Notes: a model not told the origin generated them from the letters alone. Positions 20,712 through 30,153 are shown, counted from the first letter of the stretch. The stretch is DNA of 64,000 nt from Burkholderia pyrrocinia (GCF_018417535.1 NZ_CP070977.1:1240001-1304000), one strand, 5' to 3'. Translations and numbers: made by a program.

Positions 20712-21545
20712 ATGGACGTCCGCAACTATTCCGCCGCCGCACCGACCGCCCCGCCACGCGAGTCGCGCTTCGCGATCGCGATGCCCGCGAACGCGACGAA
20801 CTGGGTCGCCGTTTGGCGGCGCAACTATCTCGTCTGGCGCAAGCTCGCGCTCGCGTCGATGTTCGGCAATCTCGCCGATCCGATGATCTATCTGTTCGGG
20901 CTCGGTTTCGGGCTCGGCCTGATGCTCGGCCATGTCGACGGCGTGTCGTATATCGCGTTCCTCGCGGCCGGCACGGCCGGGTCGAGCGTGATGATGTCCG
21001 CGAGCTTCGAATCAATGTATTCGGGCTTCTCGCGAATGCACGTGCAGCGCACCTGGGAGGCGATCATGCATACGCCGCTCGCGCTCGGCGACATCGTGCT
21101 CGGCGAGATTGTCTGGGGAGCCAGCAAGGCGATGCTGTCGGGTGCCGCGATCATGCTCGTCGCGGGCGCGCTCGGTTATGCGCAGTTTCCGTCGATGCTC
21201 GTGGCGCTGCCCGTGATCGCGCTTGCGGGCCTCGCGTTTGCCAGCATCGCGATGATCGTCACGGCGCTCGCGCCGTCCTACGATTTCTTCATGTTCTATC
21301 AGACGCTCGTGCTGACGCCGATGCTGCTGCTGTCGGGCGTGTTTTTCCCGATCACGCAGTTGCCGCCGGTCGCGCAGCACGCGGCGCATGTGCTGCCGCT
21401 CGCGAACGCGGTCGAGCTGATCCGGCCCGCGATGCTCGGCCGGCCGGCGACGGACGTCGCGTTGCACGTCGCGGTGCTCGCCGGCTACGCGGTCGGCGGA
21501 TTCCTGCTGTCCGCGTGGCTGTTCCGGCGGCGGATGATGCGCTGA
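20712..21545 (+). CDS. nodJ: NodJ-type ABC-2 transporter permease
   Basis: Product of 277 residues, ABC-2 family, with six predicted membrane segments beginning near residue 45 ([23 protein letters not shown]). The ABC-2 signature region [15 protein letters not shown] is present. It forms the export channel with the NodI-like ATPase. A terminator hairpin follows. Confidence 0.9.
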   Translation: MDVRNYSAAAPTAPPRESRFAIAMPANATNWVAVWRRNYLVWRKLALASMFGNLADPMIYLFGLGFGLGLMLGHVDGVSYIAFLAAGTAGSSVMMSASFESMYSGFSRMHVQRTWEAIMHTPLALGDIVLGEIVWGASKAMLSGAAIMLVAGALGYAQFPSMLVALPVIALAGLAFASIAMIVTALAPSYDFFMFYQTLVLTPMLLLSGVFFPITQLPPVAQHAAHVLPLANAVELIRPAMLGRPATDVALHVAVLAGYAVGGFLLSAWLFRRRMMR

Positions 21546-21547
21546 CG

Positions 21548-21568
21548 GCCGGCGCGCACGGCGCCGGC
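21548..21568. terminator. terminator between nodJ and the convergent small gene
   Basis: Perfect 8-bp stem GCCGGCGC (21548-21555) / GCGCCGGC (21561-21568), starting three bases after the nodJ stop, then TT. It can serve both converging genes. Confidence 0.55.
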
Positions 21569-21580
21569 TTCATGACGACG

Positions 21581-22003
21581 TTACTCGTCGTCGTCGCTCC
21601 ACGGAATCTCGACGTCGGTCAGGAACGCGACGGTCGCGAGCGGGCCGCCTTCCTGGCGGCCGAGCTTGCCGTCCGCGCGATGCCATTCGACGCGGAACTG
21701 CGTGCCCGGATCGTCGGCGACCAGATAGACCGAGCGCAGTTCGTCCGCATCGGCTTCGTCCACCGGGCCGTCGAACGACACCAGCATCTTCTGCGGCCAC
21801 AGGCCGTTGACGGGATCGTAAATGCGGTCGCCCTGCGGAATGTCGATGCTGGCGTCGACGCCGATCGTTGCGGAGGCCTCGATGATCATCGTGCCGAGTG
21901 CGTTCAGCACGGCAGTCGCCCGCGCGGAATTGGCCTGGCGGATCGCGAGATCGCCGCGCGTCAGCGCCTTTTCGAGTCGAGGATGGATCTTCGGTTGGGT
22001 CAT
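21581..22003 (-). CDS. conserved hypothetical cytosolic protein
   Basis: Product of 140 residues, not recognised. The N-terminal helical region (PRLEKALTRGDLAIRQANSARATAVLNALGTMI) is followed by a beta-rich acidic part with two blocks (GDRIYDPVNGLWPQKMLVSF; FRVEWHRADGKLG) and an acidic end WSDDDE. CAGGA lies before the ATG. No signal peptide or membrane segment. It is read in the same direction as, and 101 bp after, the permease gene, so it could be the last gene of that operon. Confidence 0.75.
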   Translation of the reverse strand: MTQPKIHPRLEKALTRGDLAIRQANSARATAVLNALGTMIIEASATIGVDASIDIPQGDRIYDPVNGLWPQKMLVSFDGPVDEADADELRSVYLVADDPGTQFRVEWHRADGKLGRQEGGPLATVAFLTDVEIPWSDDDE

Positions 22004-22104
22004 GCGTTTTCCTGTTTGCTTCTTGTAAAGGGCGCCGCACACGTGAAGCAGCGGCGCCGGATGAATACGACGATTGCGCCCGCCCGGCGCGCCGCTCGTG
22101 CGCG

Positions 22105-23163
22105 TCAGAACCCGAACGCGACCGCGAGCAAGCCGCTCACGATCCCGAACACGACGACGAGGGTCGCGACGATCGCCAGCATGTAAGGCTTGAACGAACG
22201 CGCGAGCATCGCAAGCGACGGCACGCTGATCGGCGGCAGCGTCATCAGCAGCGCAGCGGCCGGGCCGACGCCCATGCCGAGCGACAGCATCGCCTGAATG
22301 ATCGGCACCTCGCCGGCCGTCGGGATCACGAACAGCATGCCCGCGACCGCAAATACGACGATCCAGCCGAGATGATTGCCGATGTCCGGGCCGATATGCG
22401 GGAACAGCCATGCGCGCGCGGCGCCGAGCAGCAGCACGAGTACGATGTATTCGGGCACGAGCCGCACGGCCATGCGCGCAAGCAGCTTCACCCAGCGGAC
22501 GAAAGGATTGCCGGCCGCGGCCTGCTCGGCCGCCAGTGCGGCAAGCTGCGCATCGTCGATGCTGCGGTCTTCAGGGCGCGCAATGCGGTTCAGCAGATAG
22601 CCGATCCCGAACACCATCGCGATGCCGAGCACGAAGCGCAGCGCGCTCCAGTGCCAGCCGAGCACGAAGCCCATGAAGACCAGTGCCGCCGGGTTCAGCA
22701 CCGTGTTGCCGAGCCAGAATGCGACCGCACCGCCCGGCGACGCATGGCGCGCACGCAGGCCCGCGACGACCGGCGCCGCGCAGCACGTGCACATCATCCC
22801 GGGCAGCGACAGCAGGCCGCCCGCGGCGACGCTGCCGAACCCCGTACGGCCGAGCACGCGTGCGACCCAGTGCGCGGGCAGCAGCGCCTGCACGGCCGAA
22901 CCGAGCAGCAAGCCGAGCACCATCGCCTGCCAGATCGCCTTGCCGTACGCCCACGCGTAGTCGAGCGCGGCCTTCAGCGACGGCTCGGGCGCGGCCGCCG
23001 ACGTGCCCATCAGGATCGACTGGCCGATCGAATGGTGCTCGGCGGCAACGAACGCCTTGTTGTAGTACGGAAACCATTTCACATAGAACAGTCCCGCGAC
23101 CGCGATCAGCAGGAAAGTCATCCAGCCGAGGGCCGGATTGGGTTGGGTGCGTGTGGTCGTCAT
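22105..23163 (-). CDS. permease of the DUF318/ArsP-like family
   Basis: Membrane protein of 352 residues with about ten helices arranged as two repeats and a cytosolic loop near 195-215. The conserved LPGMMCTCCAAPVVAGLR, with a CxCC cluster within the membrane part, resembles the two-cysteine loop of ArsP/DUF318 permeases that export organoarsenicals; a second conserved PTAGEVPIIQAML lies in the second half. The ATG overlaps the stop of the selenouridine synthase gene as ATGA. Substrate unknown; coupling to a sulfur/selenium tRNA enzyme makes a thiol- or selenium-related compound an attractive guess. Confidence 0.85.
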   Translation of the reverse strand: MTTTRTQPNPALGWMTFLLIAVAGLFYVKWFPYYNKAFVAAEHHSIGQSILMGTSAAAPEPSLKAALDYAWAYGKAIWQAMVLGLLLGSAVQALLPAHWVARVLGRTGFGSVAAGGLLSLPGMMCTCCAAPVVAGLRARHASPGGAVAFWLGNTVLNPAALVFMGFVLGWHWSALRFVLGIAMVFGIGYLLNRIARPEDRSIDDAQLAALAAEQAAAGNPFVRWVKLLARMAVRLVPEYIVLVLLLGAARAWLFPHIGPDIGNHLGWIVVFAVAGMLFVIPTAGEVPIIQAMLSLGMGVGPAAALLMTLPPISVPSLAMLARSFKPYMLAIVATLVVVFGIVSGLLAVAFGF

Positions 23164-24287
23164 CGTGTGGTCGTCGATTGGTCTTTATCGGTTTCGGATT
23201 GCGAGCCTGCCGCCATCGCGGCCGACGCGGGCAGCCCGGCCTGCGCGAGTTGGGCCAGCAGCGTGCGCGCCTGATCGCGCACGTCGGCCGCATTGGGCCG
23301 GAAAACGAACGTCAGCGCCCGGTTTGGCTTGCCGTATGCCGCACGGTAGGTGCGCGCATAGGCGGGATCGTAATGCTTGTCGATCAGGCTGGTGAACAGT
23401 TCGGCCCGCGCGTTCGCATCGATCAGCGCATTCCAGCGCGCGACCTCTTCGCGGCTGTGCAGGCCGATCAGCCGATGGAGCTGCGCCTTGAACGCGGCCG
23501 GTTCGTCGAACAGGTGGCCATAATCGTCGAGCAGGAACGCGATGCGCTCGTCGTGCGCCGCGTCGACCTGCACCCACGGCCCCGCATGAAACGCGTCGAT
23601 CAGCGCGATCGGCAACTGCACGAGCCCGATCTTGCGGCTTTCCGATTCGACGAACACCGGCCATTCGGGGTCGAAACGTCCGAGCGTTTCGACGAGCCCC
23701 GAATCAAACCCCTTTTGCGACGGCTGCGGCGTGCCCGGCAGCGCGCCGAGCAGCGAGCCGCGATGGCACGCGAGTGCCTCGAGATCGAGCGTCTGCGCAC
23801 CCGCGTCGCGCAGCGCGTTCAGCAGGCGTGTCTTGCCGCAGCCCGTATGGCCGACGAGCGCGATATAGCGAAAGCGCGTCGGCAGCGTGTCGAGCGTCGC
23901 GCACACCGAACGGCGGTACGCCTTGTAGCCGCCGTCGAGCTGGCGCGCCTGCCAGCCGATCAGGTTGAACCAGGTCGTCATCGAGCCCGAGCGCTTGCCG
24001 CCGCGCCAGCAATAGATCAGCGGCCGCCAGTTGCGCGGACGGTCGGCGAACGTCGTGTCGAGATGGCGCGCGATGTTGCGCGCGACGATCGCCGCGCCGA
24101 CGCGGGTCGCCTCGTAGGGCGACACCTGGCGGTACATCGTGCCGACGAGCACGCGCTCTTCGTTGCTGAGCACGGGCGCGTTCAGCGCGCCGGGAATATG
24201 GTCCTCGGCGAACTCGAGCGGCGTGCGCACGTCGATGATCTCGTCGAACTCGCCGGCGCGATCGAGGGTGACAATCAGGTTCTTCAA
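23160..24287 (-). CDS. selU: tRNA 2-selenouridine (geranyl-2-thiouridine) synthase
   Basis: Product of 375 residues of the SelU/MnmH family. An N-terminal rhodanese domain carries the catalytic Cys93 (YCWRGGKRSGS), and a C-terminal P-loop domain has GHTGCGKT at 146-153. It converts 2-thiouridine at tRNA wobble position 34 to 2-selenouridine via a geranylated intermediate, using selenophosphate. The start is TTG at 24287, chosen from family similarity (KNLIVTLDRAGEFDEIIDVRTPLEF). No selD or selA lies in the window. The downstream permease overlaps it by 4 bp. Confidence 0.93.
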   Translation of the reverse strand: MKNLIVTLDRAGEFDEIIDVRTPLEFAEDHIPGALNAPVLSNEERVLVGTMYRQVSPYEATRVGAAIVARNIARHLDTTFADRPRNWRPLIYCWRGGKRSGSMTTWFNLIGWQARQLDGGYKAYRRSVCATLDTLPTRFRYIALVGHTGCGKTRLLNALRDAGAQTLDLEALACHRGSLLGALPGTPQPSQKGFDSGLVETLGRFDPEWPVFVESESRKIGLVQLPIALIDAFHAGPWVQVDAAHDERIAFLLDDYGHLFDEPAAFKAQLHRLIGLHSREEVARWNALIDANARAELFTSLIDKHYDPAYARTYRAAYGKPNRALTFVFRPNAADVRDQARTLLAQLAQAGLPASAAMAAGSQSETDKDQSTTTR

Positions 24288-24350
24288 TTTGGCGTCGAAC
24301 AGGGGGATACGGCTCGGTGAGCCGCATGGGCGCGGAAGGCGGATTGACGA

Positions 24351-25304
24351 TTATCTCACGGGCCGGCGTCTCGGGCCGCGCGCGGCGGCCGGCGGCGGCG
24401 ATGCGGCCTGCATCGCGTCGATCAGATGGTCGCGGAACGCCCGTACCGACGCGGGCAGATCGCGCCCCGCCATCGTCTGCACCTGGATGCTGCGCTCGCG
24501 AAGCTGCGGGTTCGTCACGGGCACGACGACAAAGCCGTCCGCCTCGCAGCGGTCGCGCACCGACAGCAGCCCCGTGAACATCACCGCGCCCGTGCGCCGC
24601 GCGTAGCCGTACATCGCCGCCGTGTTGTTGCTCGTCAGTTCGGGCTCGAGCAGCAGCCCGTCGAGCGCGCACGCGATGTCGATCAACTGGCGCACCGTCG
24701 TACCGGCCTCGGGCAGCACGTGCGGATGCCGCGCGACATCGGCGAGCGATACCGCGTCGCGCGCCGCGAGCGGATGGTCGTGCCGCACCAGCGCGAAGAT
24801 CGGCGCGCGCTCGGTGTGCTCGACACGCACGCCCTTCTCCGGCGCGAGGCTGAAAGTCAGCGCGACGTCCACATCGCCGTCGCGCACGCGCCGCGTCGCG
24901 TCCGCCGGCGACACGACCCACACGGAGAAATCGACGCCCGGGTGGCGCGCCTTGAAGCTCGCGAGCGCGCCGGGCAGGAAATCGATCGCGAACCCCTCCG
25001 AGCACGCGATCTTCAGCAGGCTGCCGTGCAGCGCGTCGAGCCCGCCGATGTCCTTCATCACGTGCTCGGCCTCCAGCAGGCTGCGCTGCGCGAAGGCCAG
25101 CAGCCGCTCGCCCGCCTCCGACAGCGCCATCCCGCGCGGCCGTCGCTCGAACAGCGGCGCGCCGAGTTCGCTCTCGAGCTTCGCGATCTGGCGGCTGATC
25201 GCCGACACGGCCACGTGCAGCCGCGCGGACGCGTCGCTGATCGAGCCGGTGCGCGCCACTTCGACGAAATACCGCAACGCCAGGCCATGCAGGAAAGCCG
25301 CCAT
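24351..25304 (-). CDS. LysR family transcriptional regulator
   Basis: Product of 317 residues with an N-terminal winged helix-turn-helix (ALRYFVEVARTGSISDASARLHVAVSAISRQIAKLE) and a LysR substrate domain (about 90-300), then a basic tail. It is divergent from the M20 peptidase-MHS transporter pair and probably controls them. GGAG lies about nine bases before the ATG. Effector unknown, perhaps the peptidase substrate or product. Confidence 0.9.
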   Translation of the reverse strand: MAAFLHGLALRYFVEVARTGSISDASARLHVAVSAISRQIAKLESELGAPLFERRPRGMALSEAGERLLAFAQRSLLEAEHVMKDIGGLDALHGSLLKIACSEGFAIDFLPGALASFKARHPGVDFSVWVVSPADATRRVRDGDVDVALTFSLAPEKGVRVEHTERAPIFALVRHDHPLAARDAVSLADVARHPHVLPEAGTTVRQLIDIACALDGLLLEPELTSNNTAAMYGYARRTGAVMFTGLLSVRDRCEADGFVVVPVTNPQLRERSIQVQTMAGRDLPASVRAFRDHLIDAMQAASPPPAAARGPRRRPVR

Positions 25305-25469
25305 CGTTCTGTCTCCGCGCCGCGCCCGGCCGCGCTGCTTTGCTTTTTCGGCAAAGGAAGGTTCGAAATTCGATCATTGTGACAAAAAAAACGGCTTTCT
25401 AGAATCGATCGCACTTCACGCTGCATGCGCGATCCGCGCACGCCGCCAGCCCGACGGAGGAGACCCGAC

Positions 25470-26891
25470 TTGAGCCGTACCGCCGCCATCCAGCACGCAC
25501 TGAACCAGTTCGAATCCGGCGCGTTCTTCACGACCCTGAGCCGCCGCGTCGGCCTGCGCACCGAAAGCCAGGAAAGCGGCTCCGAAGCCGCACTGCGCGC
25601 GTACCTGACCGACGAGATCGCGCCGGAGGCCGCGCGCCTCGGCTTCACGTCGCGGATCGTCGACAATCCAGTCGACGGCGGCGGCCCGTTCCTGCTCGCG
25701 TCGCGCCACGAAGACGACGCGCTGCCGACCGTGCTGATCTACGGCCACGGCGACGTCGTGCGCGGCTACGACGCGCAGTGGCGCGCGCCGCTGTCGCCGT
25801 GGACGCTGACGGCCGACGGTGACCGCTGGTACGGCCGCGGCAGCGCCGACAACAAGGGCCAGCACACGATCAACCTGGCCGCGCTGGCGAGCGTGCTCGA
25901 CGCGCGCGGCGGCCGGCTCGGCTTCAATGCAAAGCTGCTGATCGAGATGGGCGAGGAAACGGGTTCGCCGGGCCTCGACGCGCTGTGCCGCCAGGAGCGC
26001 GACGCGCTCGCGGCCGACGTGCTGATCGCGTCCGACGGCCCGCGCATCGCCGCCGCGCGCCCGACCGTGTTCCTCGGCTCGCGCGGCTCGGTCAATTTCA
26101 AACTGAGCCTGCGCGCCCGCGACGGCGCACACCATTCCGGCAACTGGGGCGGGCTGCTGCGCAATCCGGCGATCGTGCTCGCACATGCGCTCGCGAGCCT
26201 TGTCGACGCGCGCGGCGCGATCCGCGTCGCGGGGCTGCGCCCGCCGCCGATCCCGGCCGCCGTGCGCGACGCGCTCGCCGATCTTTCCGTCGGCGGCGGC
26301 CCCGGCGATCCGGCGCTCGACGCCGACTGGGGCGAGCCCGGCCTGTCCGCGGCCGAGCGCGTGTTCGGCTGGAACACGTTCGAAATCCTCGCGTTCAAGG
26401 CCGGCAACCCCGAGCACCCCGTCAATGCGATCCCGCCCGTCGCGTATGCGCATTGCCAGTTGCGCTTCGTCGTCGGCACCGACTGGGAAGCGCTGCAAGC
26501 GCACCTGCGCACGCATCTCGATGCGCACGGCTTCGCCGATATCGAGATCGACGTCGAGCGCGGCGCACCGGCAACGCGCGTGCCGCCAGACGATCCGTGG
26601 GTCCGCTGGGCCGTCGCCTCGCTTGCGCGCACCACCGGCAAGAAGCCCGCGATCCTGCCGAATCTCGGCGGCACGCTGCCGAACGAAGTGTTCGCCGACA
26701 CGCTCGGGCTGCCGACGCTGTGGGTGCCGCACTCGTACCCGGCGTGCTCGCAACATGCGCCCGACGAGCACCTGCTCGCGAGCGTCGTCAGCGAGGGGCT
26801 GCAGATGATGGCCGGCCTCTTCTGGGATCTCGGCGACGACGCGCCGCCCGTTCGCCGCGCGGCACCCGCCGCGGCCGGCGCCGCCCTGTAA
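25470..26891 (+). CDS. M20 family metallopeptidase
   Basis: Product of 473 residues. Zinc-ligand motifs of the family are present: YGHGDVV (His, then Asp), GRGSADNKGQH (Asp bridging) and EMGEETGSPGLD (Glu general base and Glu ligand), with a C-terminal His in VPHSYPACSQHAPDEH. It hydrolyses amide bonds of small peptides, dipeptides or N-acyl amino acids. The TTG at 25470 has GGAGGAG seven bases upstream and is preferred over an ATG at 25425 that lacks a binding site. It is followed by an MHS transporter after 35 bp, suggesting uptake and hydrolysis of one substrate. Confidence 0.88.
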   Translation: MSRTAAIQHALNQFESGAFFTTLSRRVGLRTESQESGSEAALRAYLTDEIAPEAARLGFTSRIVDNPVDGGGPFLLASRHEDDALPTVLIYGHGDVVRGYDAQWRAPLSPWTLTADGDRWYGRGSADNKGQHTINLAALASVLDARGGRLGFNAKLLIEMGEETGSPGLDALCRQERDALAADVLIASDGPRIAAARPTVFLGSRGSVNFKLSLRARDGAHHSGNWGGLLRNPAIVLAHALASLVDARGAIRVAGLRPPPIPAAVRDALADLSVGGGPGDPALDADWGEPGLSAAERVFGWNTFEILAFKAGNPEHPVNAIPPVAYAHCQLRFVVGTDWEALQAHLRTHLDAHGFADIEIDVERGAPATRVPPDDPWVRWAVASLARTTGKKPAILPNLGGTLPNEVFADTLGLPTLWVPHSYPACSQHAPDEHLLASVVSEGLQMMAGLFWDLGDDAPPVRRAAPAAAGAAL

Positions 26892-26926
26892 CGCGCTTCG
26901 CCCCTTTCTCGGGACCTGCACACACG

Positions 26927-28213
26927 ATGAATACGACCACCCTGACCTCGCAGGACGCCGCGCGCCCCAGCGCCGCGAAGATCCGGCGCATCATCTTCGC
27001 GGCGTCGATCGGCAACGCGCTCGAATGGTTCGACCTGATCGTCTACGGCTTCTTCGCGGTAACGATCGCCAAGCTGTTCTTCCCCGCGACGAGCGAAGCG
27101 ACGTCGCTGATGCTGACGCTCGGCACGTTCGGGCTCTCGTACCTGATCCGGCCGATCGGCGGCTTCGTGCTCGGCGCATACGCGGACCGCGCGGGCCGCA
27201 AGGCGTCGCTGCTGCTGTCGATCGCGATGATGATGGCCGGCACGCTGCTGATCGCGCTGATGCCGACCTACGCATCGATCGGCATGCTCGCGCCGCTCGG
27301 GATCATGCTGTCGCGGCTGATGCAGGGCTTTTCCGCGGGCGGCGAATTCGCGAGCTCGACCGCGTTCCTCGTCGAACACGCACCGCAGAGGCGCGGTTTC
27401 ATGTCGAGCTGGCAGTTCGCGAGCCAGGGCCTCGCGACGCTGCTCGCATCGGGCTTCGGCGCGCTGCTGACGTCCACGCTGACATCCGCGCAACTCGAAA
27501 GCTGGGGCTGGCGCGTGCCGTTCCTGTTCGGCCTCGCGATCGGCCCGGTCGGGCTGTACATCCGCCGCTACGTCGACGAAGGCGTCGAGTTCAAGACGCA
27601 GGCACGCTCCGAAGCGCCGGTGCGCGAGCTGTTCGCGGACCAGAAGTTGCGGCTGCTGCTGTCGATCGGCGCGCTGGTGATCTCGACCGCGATCAACTAC
27701 ATGATTCTGTACATGCCGACCTATGCGATCAAGCAGCTCGGGCTGCCCGCATCGACCGGCTTCGCGGCAACGCTCGCGACCGGCTTCGTGCTGACGCTCG
27801 TCACGCCGGTCGTCGGCCATCTGTCCGATCGCACCGGGCGGATCCGCATGATGGCGGTCGCGGCCGTCCTGATGCTCGTCACCGTGTGGCCGACGTTCGC
27901 GTGGCTCACCCGCCACGCGTCGTTCGCGACGATGCTCGCCGCACTGGTCTGGATCGGTGCGCTGAAGGCGATGTACTGCGGCGCGCTGCCGGCGCTGATG
28001 GCCGAGCTGTTCCCGTCGCAGACGCGCGCGACGGGCCTCGCGGTCAGCTACAACACGGGTGTCACGCTGTTCGGCGGCTTCGCGCCGTTCGTCATCACCT
28101 GGCTGATCAGCACGACCGGCAACCGGCTGTCGCCGGCGCTCTACCTGATGGGCTGCGCGCTGCTGAGCCTCGCCGCACTGTTCGTCGCGCGCACGCGACT
28201 CAAGATGCGGTAA
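26927..28213 (+). CDS. MFS transporter of the metabolite:H+ symporter (MHS) family
   Basis: Product of 428 residues with twelve membrane segments. The MHS/ProP signature (SIGNALEWFDLIVYGFFA) occurs early and the loop 2-3 motif GAYADRAGRKASLL follows. Such proteins carry dicarboxylates, betaines or amino acid derivatives. It is probably in an operon with the M20 peptidase and may import its substrate. The exact ligand cannot be told. Confidence 0.92.
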   Translation: MNTTTLTSQDAARPSAAKIRRIIFAASIGNALEWFDLIVYGFFAVTIAKLFFPATSEATSLMLTLGTFGLSYLIRPIGGFVLGAYADRAGRKASLLLSIAMMMAGTLLIALMPTYASIGMLAPLGIMLSRLMQGFSAGGEFASSTAFLVEHAPQRRGFMSSWQFASQGLATLLASGFGALLTSTLTSAQLESWGWRVPFLFGLAIGPVGLYIRRYVDEGVEFKTQARSEAPVRELFADQKLRLLLSIGALVISTAINYMILYMPTYAIKQLGLPASTGFAATLATGFVLTLVTPVVGHLSDRTGRIRMMAVAAVLMLVTVWPTFAWLTRHASFATMLAALVWIGALKAMYCGALPALMAELFPSQTRATGLAVSYNTGVTLFGGFAPFVITWLISTTGNRLSPALYLMGCALLSLAALFVARTRLKMR

Positions 28214-28290
28214 CGCATCCGACGACGGCGCGCCAATGCGCCGCCGATGCGGTCCGTCGCGGCATCGCTGCCGCGCGGGCCGCACGCCGT

Positions 28291-29343
28291 TTACGGCGCC
28301 GGGTTCGGCTGCAGTTCGTGCAGCGCGTCGATCTCGGCGAGGATCTCGTCGGACAGCTTCACGTCGATGCTGCCGATGTTCTCCTTCAACTGTTCGAGCG
28401 ACGTAGCACCGACCAGGTTGCTGCGCACGAACGGCCGGCTGTTGACGAACGCAAGCGCGAGCTGCGCGGGCGACAGCCCGTGACGCTGCGCGAGCGCGAC
28501 GTAGCGCGACGTCGCCTCGACGGCCTGCGGCCTGCTGTAGCGCTGGAAGCGCTCGAACAGCGTGATGCGCGCGCCGGCCGGACGCGCGCCGTTCTCGTAC
28601 TTGCCGGACAGCCAGCCGAATGCGAGCGGCGAATACGCGAGCAGGCCGACGCCGTCGCGATGCGTGAATTCCGACAACCCGTTCTCGAACGTGCGGTTCA
28701 GCAGGCTGTACGGATTCTGGATGCTTGCGATGCGCGGCAGCCCGAGCTTCTCGGCCGCGCGCAGGAACTGCGCGACGCCCCACGGCGTTTCATTCGACAC
28801 GCCGATCGCGCGCACCTTGCCGGCTTTCACGAATTCCGCGAGCACGCCGAGGGTTTCCTCGATCGGCACCGTGTACGCGTCGTCGACCCACGGATACGCG
28901 GGACGGCCGAACGTCGTCGTGCTGCGATCGGGCCAGTGCAACTGGTAGAGATCGACATAGTCGGTCTGCAGCCGCCTGAGGCTGCCGTCGAGCGCCTCGG
29001 TCAGGTTCTTGCGGTCGAACTGGTTACCCTCGCCGCGGATATGGCGCGGGTTGTGCGGCTGCCGCGCCGGGCCCGCGATCTTCGTCGCGAGCACGATCCG
29101 GTCGCGCTGCGCGCGATGCTGCGCGAGCCAGGTGCCGATGTACTGCTCGGTGCGCCCCTGCGTGTCGGGCTTCGGCGGCACCGGGTACATCTCCGCGGCA
29201 TCGATCAGCGTCACGCCCTGTGCGATCGCGTAGTCGATCTGCTCGTGCGCGTCGCGCTCCGAATTCTGTTCGCCCCACGTCATCGTGCCGAGACCGACCA
29301 GGCTGACCTCGATGCCCGAATCGCCGAGTGTGCGGTATTCCAT
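28291..29343 (-). CDS. tas: aldo/keto reductase (Tas-like)
   Basis: Product of 350 residues, close in length and motifs to E. coli Tas. The N-terminal MEYRTLGDSGIEVSLVGLG, the catalytic tetrad region (DAAEMYP with Asp and Tyr, Lys in VLATKIAG, His in YQLHWPDR) and the NADPH-binding C-terminal part (FVNSRPFVRSNLVGAT) are visible. It reduces aldehydes or ketones with NADPH. AGGAA precedes the ATG at 29343; the longer frame to 29490 has no support. Confidence 0.9.
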   Translation of the reverse strand: MEYRTLGDSGIEVSLVGLGTMTWGEQNSERDAHEQIDYAIAQGVTLIDAAEMYPVPPKPDTQGRTEQYIGTWLAQHRAQRDRIVLATKIAGPARQPHNPRHIRGEGNQFDRKNLTEALDGSLRRLQTDYVDLYQLHWPDRSTTTFGRPAYPWVDDAYTVPIEETLGVLAEFVKAGKVRAIGVSNETPWGVAQFLRAAEKLGLPRIASIQNPYSLLNRTFENGLSEFTHRDGVGLLAYSPLAFGWLSGKYENGARPAGARITLFERFQRYSRPQAVEATSRYVALAQRHGLSPAQLALAFVNSRPFVRSNLVGATSLEQLKENIGSIDVKLSDEILAEIDALHELQPNPAP

Positions 29344-29539
29344 GCTGTTCCTGTCGCGTCGGTGGAAAGCAGGAACGCTATCACATTGAAGCGCCTGCTT
29401 CAGACGGGCGCCGCGTACGCTTACAGGCGGCCTTCGGCGCTGCCACGAATGCCCGGGCGTGGGCGCGGACAACGGCCTTGCAACCCGCATCGCACGTACG
29501 CGGCCTCAGCCTGCAGCCGGCCCCGCTTGCCGCCGTTCG

Positions 29540-29977
29540 TTACTGCGGCCGCTGAATGAAGCAGGTCGCCGACGCATGCGCGACGATCTTGTCGTCCGGC
29601 GTCTTCAGCGTGCCCTCCGCGACGCCCAGCGAACGCGACAGGTGAATCACGCGCCCTTCCGCGACCAGGTCGACGTCGCGCGGCACGGGCCGCAGCATCT
29701 TCACATGCAGATCGACCGTGCCGTAGCCGACACCCGCGTCGAGCATCGAATGCACCGCGCAACCCGTGACCGAATCGAGCACCGTCGCGGCGAACCCGCC
29801 GTGCACGCCGCCCAGCGGATTCAGGTGCCGACCGTCCGCCCGCGCCGAAAACTTCACATAGCCGAGCTCGACGTCGAGCGGACGCATCGGAATCGTCTCC
29901 GAAATCGACGCAAGTGGCACATCGCCCACCGCCGCGGCACGCAGCAGATCGAGACCAGACAGGGAAAGCGGATTCAT
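29540..29977 (-). CDS. PaaI-type hotdog-fold acyl-CoA thioesterase
   Basis: Product of 145 residues with the hotdog core helix preceded by NPLGGVHGGFAATVLDSVTGCAV, where GGxHGG is the PaaI thioesterase signature, and a C-terminal ASATCFIQ strand. It hydrolyses an acyl- or aryl-CoA. The ATG at 29977 has GGAG upstream; an upstream in-frame start would run through the operator. It is divergent from the hxlR-type gene and its promoter is embedded in palindromes at 30019-30065, so it is likely the repressor's target. Confidence 0.88.
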   Translation of the reverse strand: MNPLSLSGLDLLRAAAVGDVPLASISETIPMRPLDVELGYVKFSARADGRHLNPLGGVHGGFAATVLDSVTGCAVHSMLDAGVGYGTVDLHVKMLRPVPRDVDLVAEGRVIHLSRSLGVAEGTLKTPDDKIVAHASATCFIQRPQ

Positions 29978-30018
29978 CGGGTTGTCTCCGGGTTGAAAGC
30001 GCGTCGCCGCGCTAGTAA

Positions 30019-30113
30019 GTTCCAAATTGGAACCTATTATTGACAACGGGCGCGGCCGTTGTCAACGCAGCCGCGCCCGTTGCAACCGAAGGCGGGTTCT
30101 ATAATCGAACCCG
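30019..30113. promoter_or_regulatory. divergent promoter/operator of the thioesterase and HxlR genes
   Basis: For the minus-strand gene a -35 TTGACA (30065-30060) and -10 AATAAT (30041-30036) are 18 bp apart, directly followed by the perfect palindrome GTTCCAAATTGGAAC (30019-30033). A second perfect repeat TTGACAACGG (30040-30049) / CCGTTGTCAA (30056-30065) spans that promoter. A third, 13 bp per arm (30044-30056 with 30070-30082), overlaps it and is mutually exclusive with it. For the plus-strand gene the -10 TATAAT (30100-30105) sits inside CGGGTTC (30093-30099) / GAACCCG (30107-30113). Binding protein inferred to be the adjacent HxlR regulator. Confidence 0.7.
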
Positions 30114-30153
30114 CTATTTCGCTGAACCGCCGCAAGACGCAAGAGACTCGACG

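Noticed and set aside
19785..21545. Nodulation (Nod factor) export locus
   Set aside because: Although NodI/NodJ-like, no nodABC or nod box is near; this pair is common in non-nodulating Burkholderia.
25766..28783. Very long open frame (about 1000 codons) on the minus strand
   Set aside because: It is antisense to the M20 peptidase and MHS transporter genes; Arg/Pro/Ala/His-rich composition and lack of domains are typical of shadow frames in GC-rich DNA.
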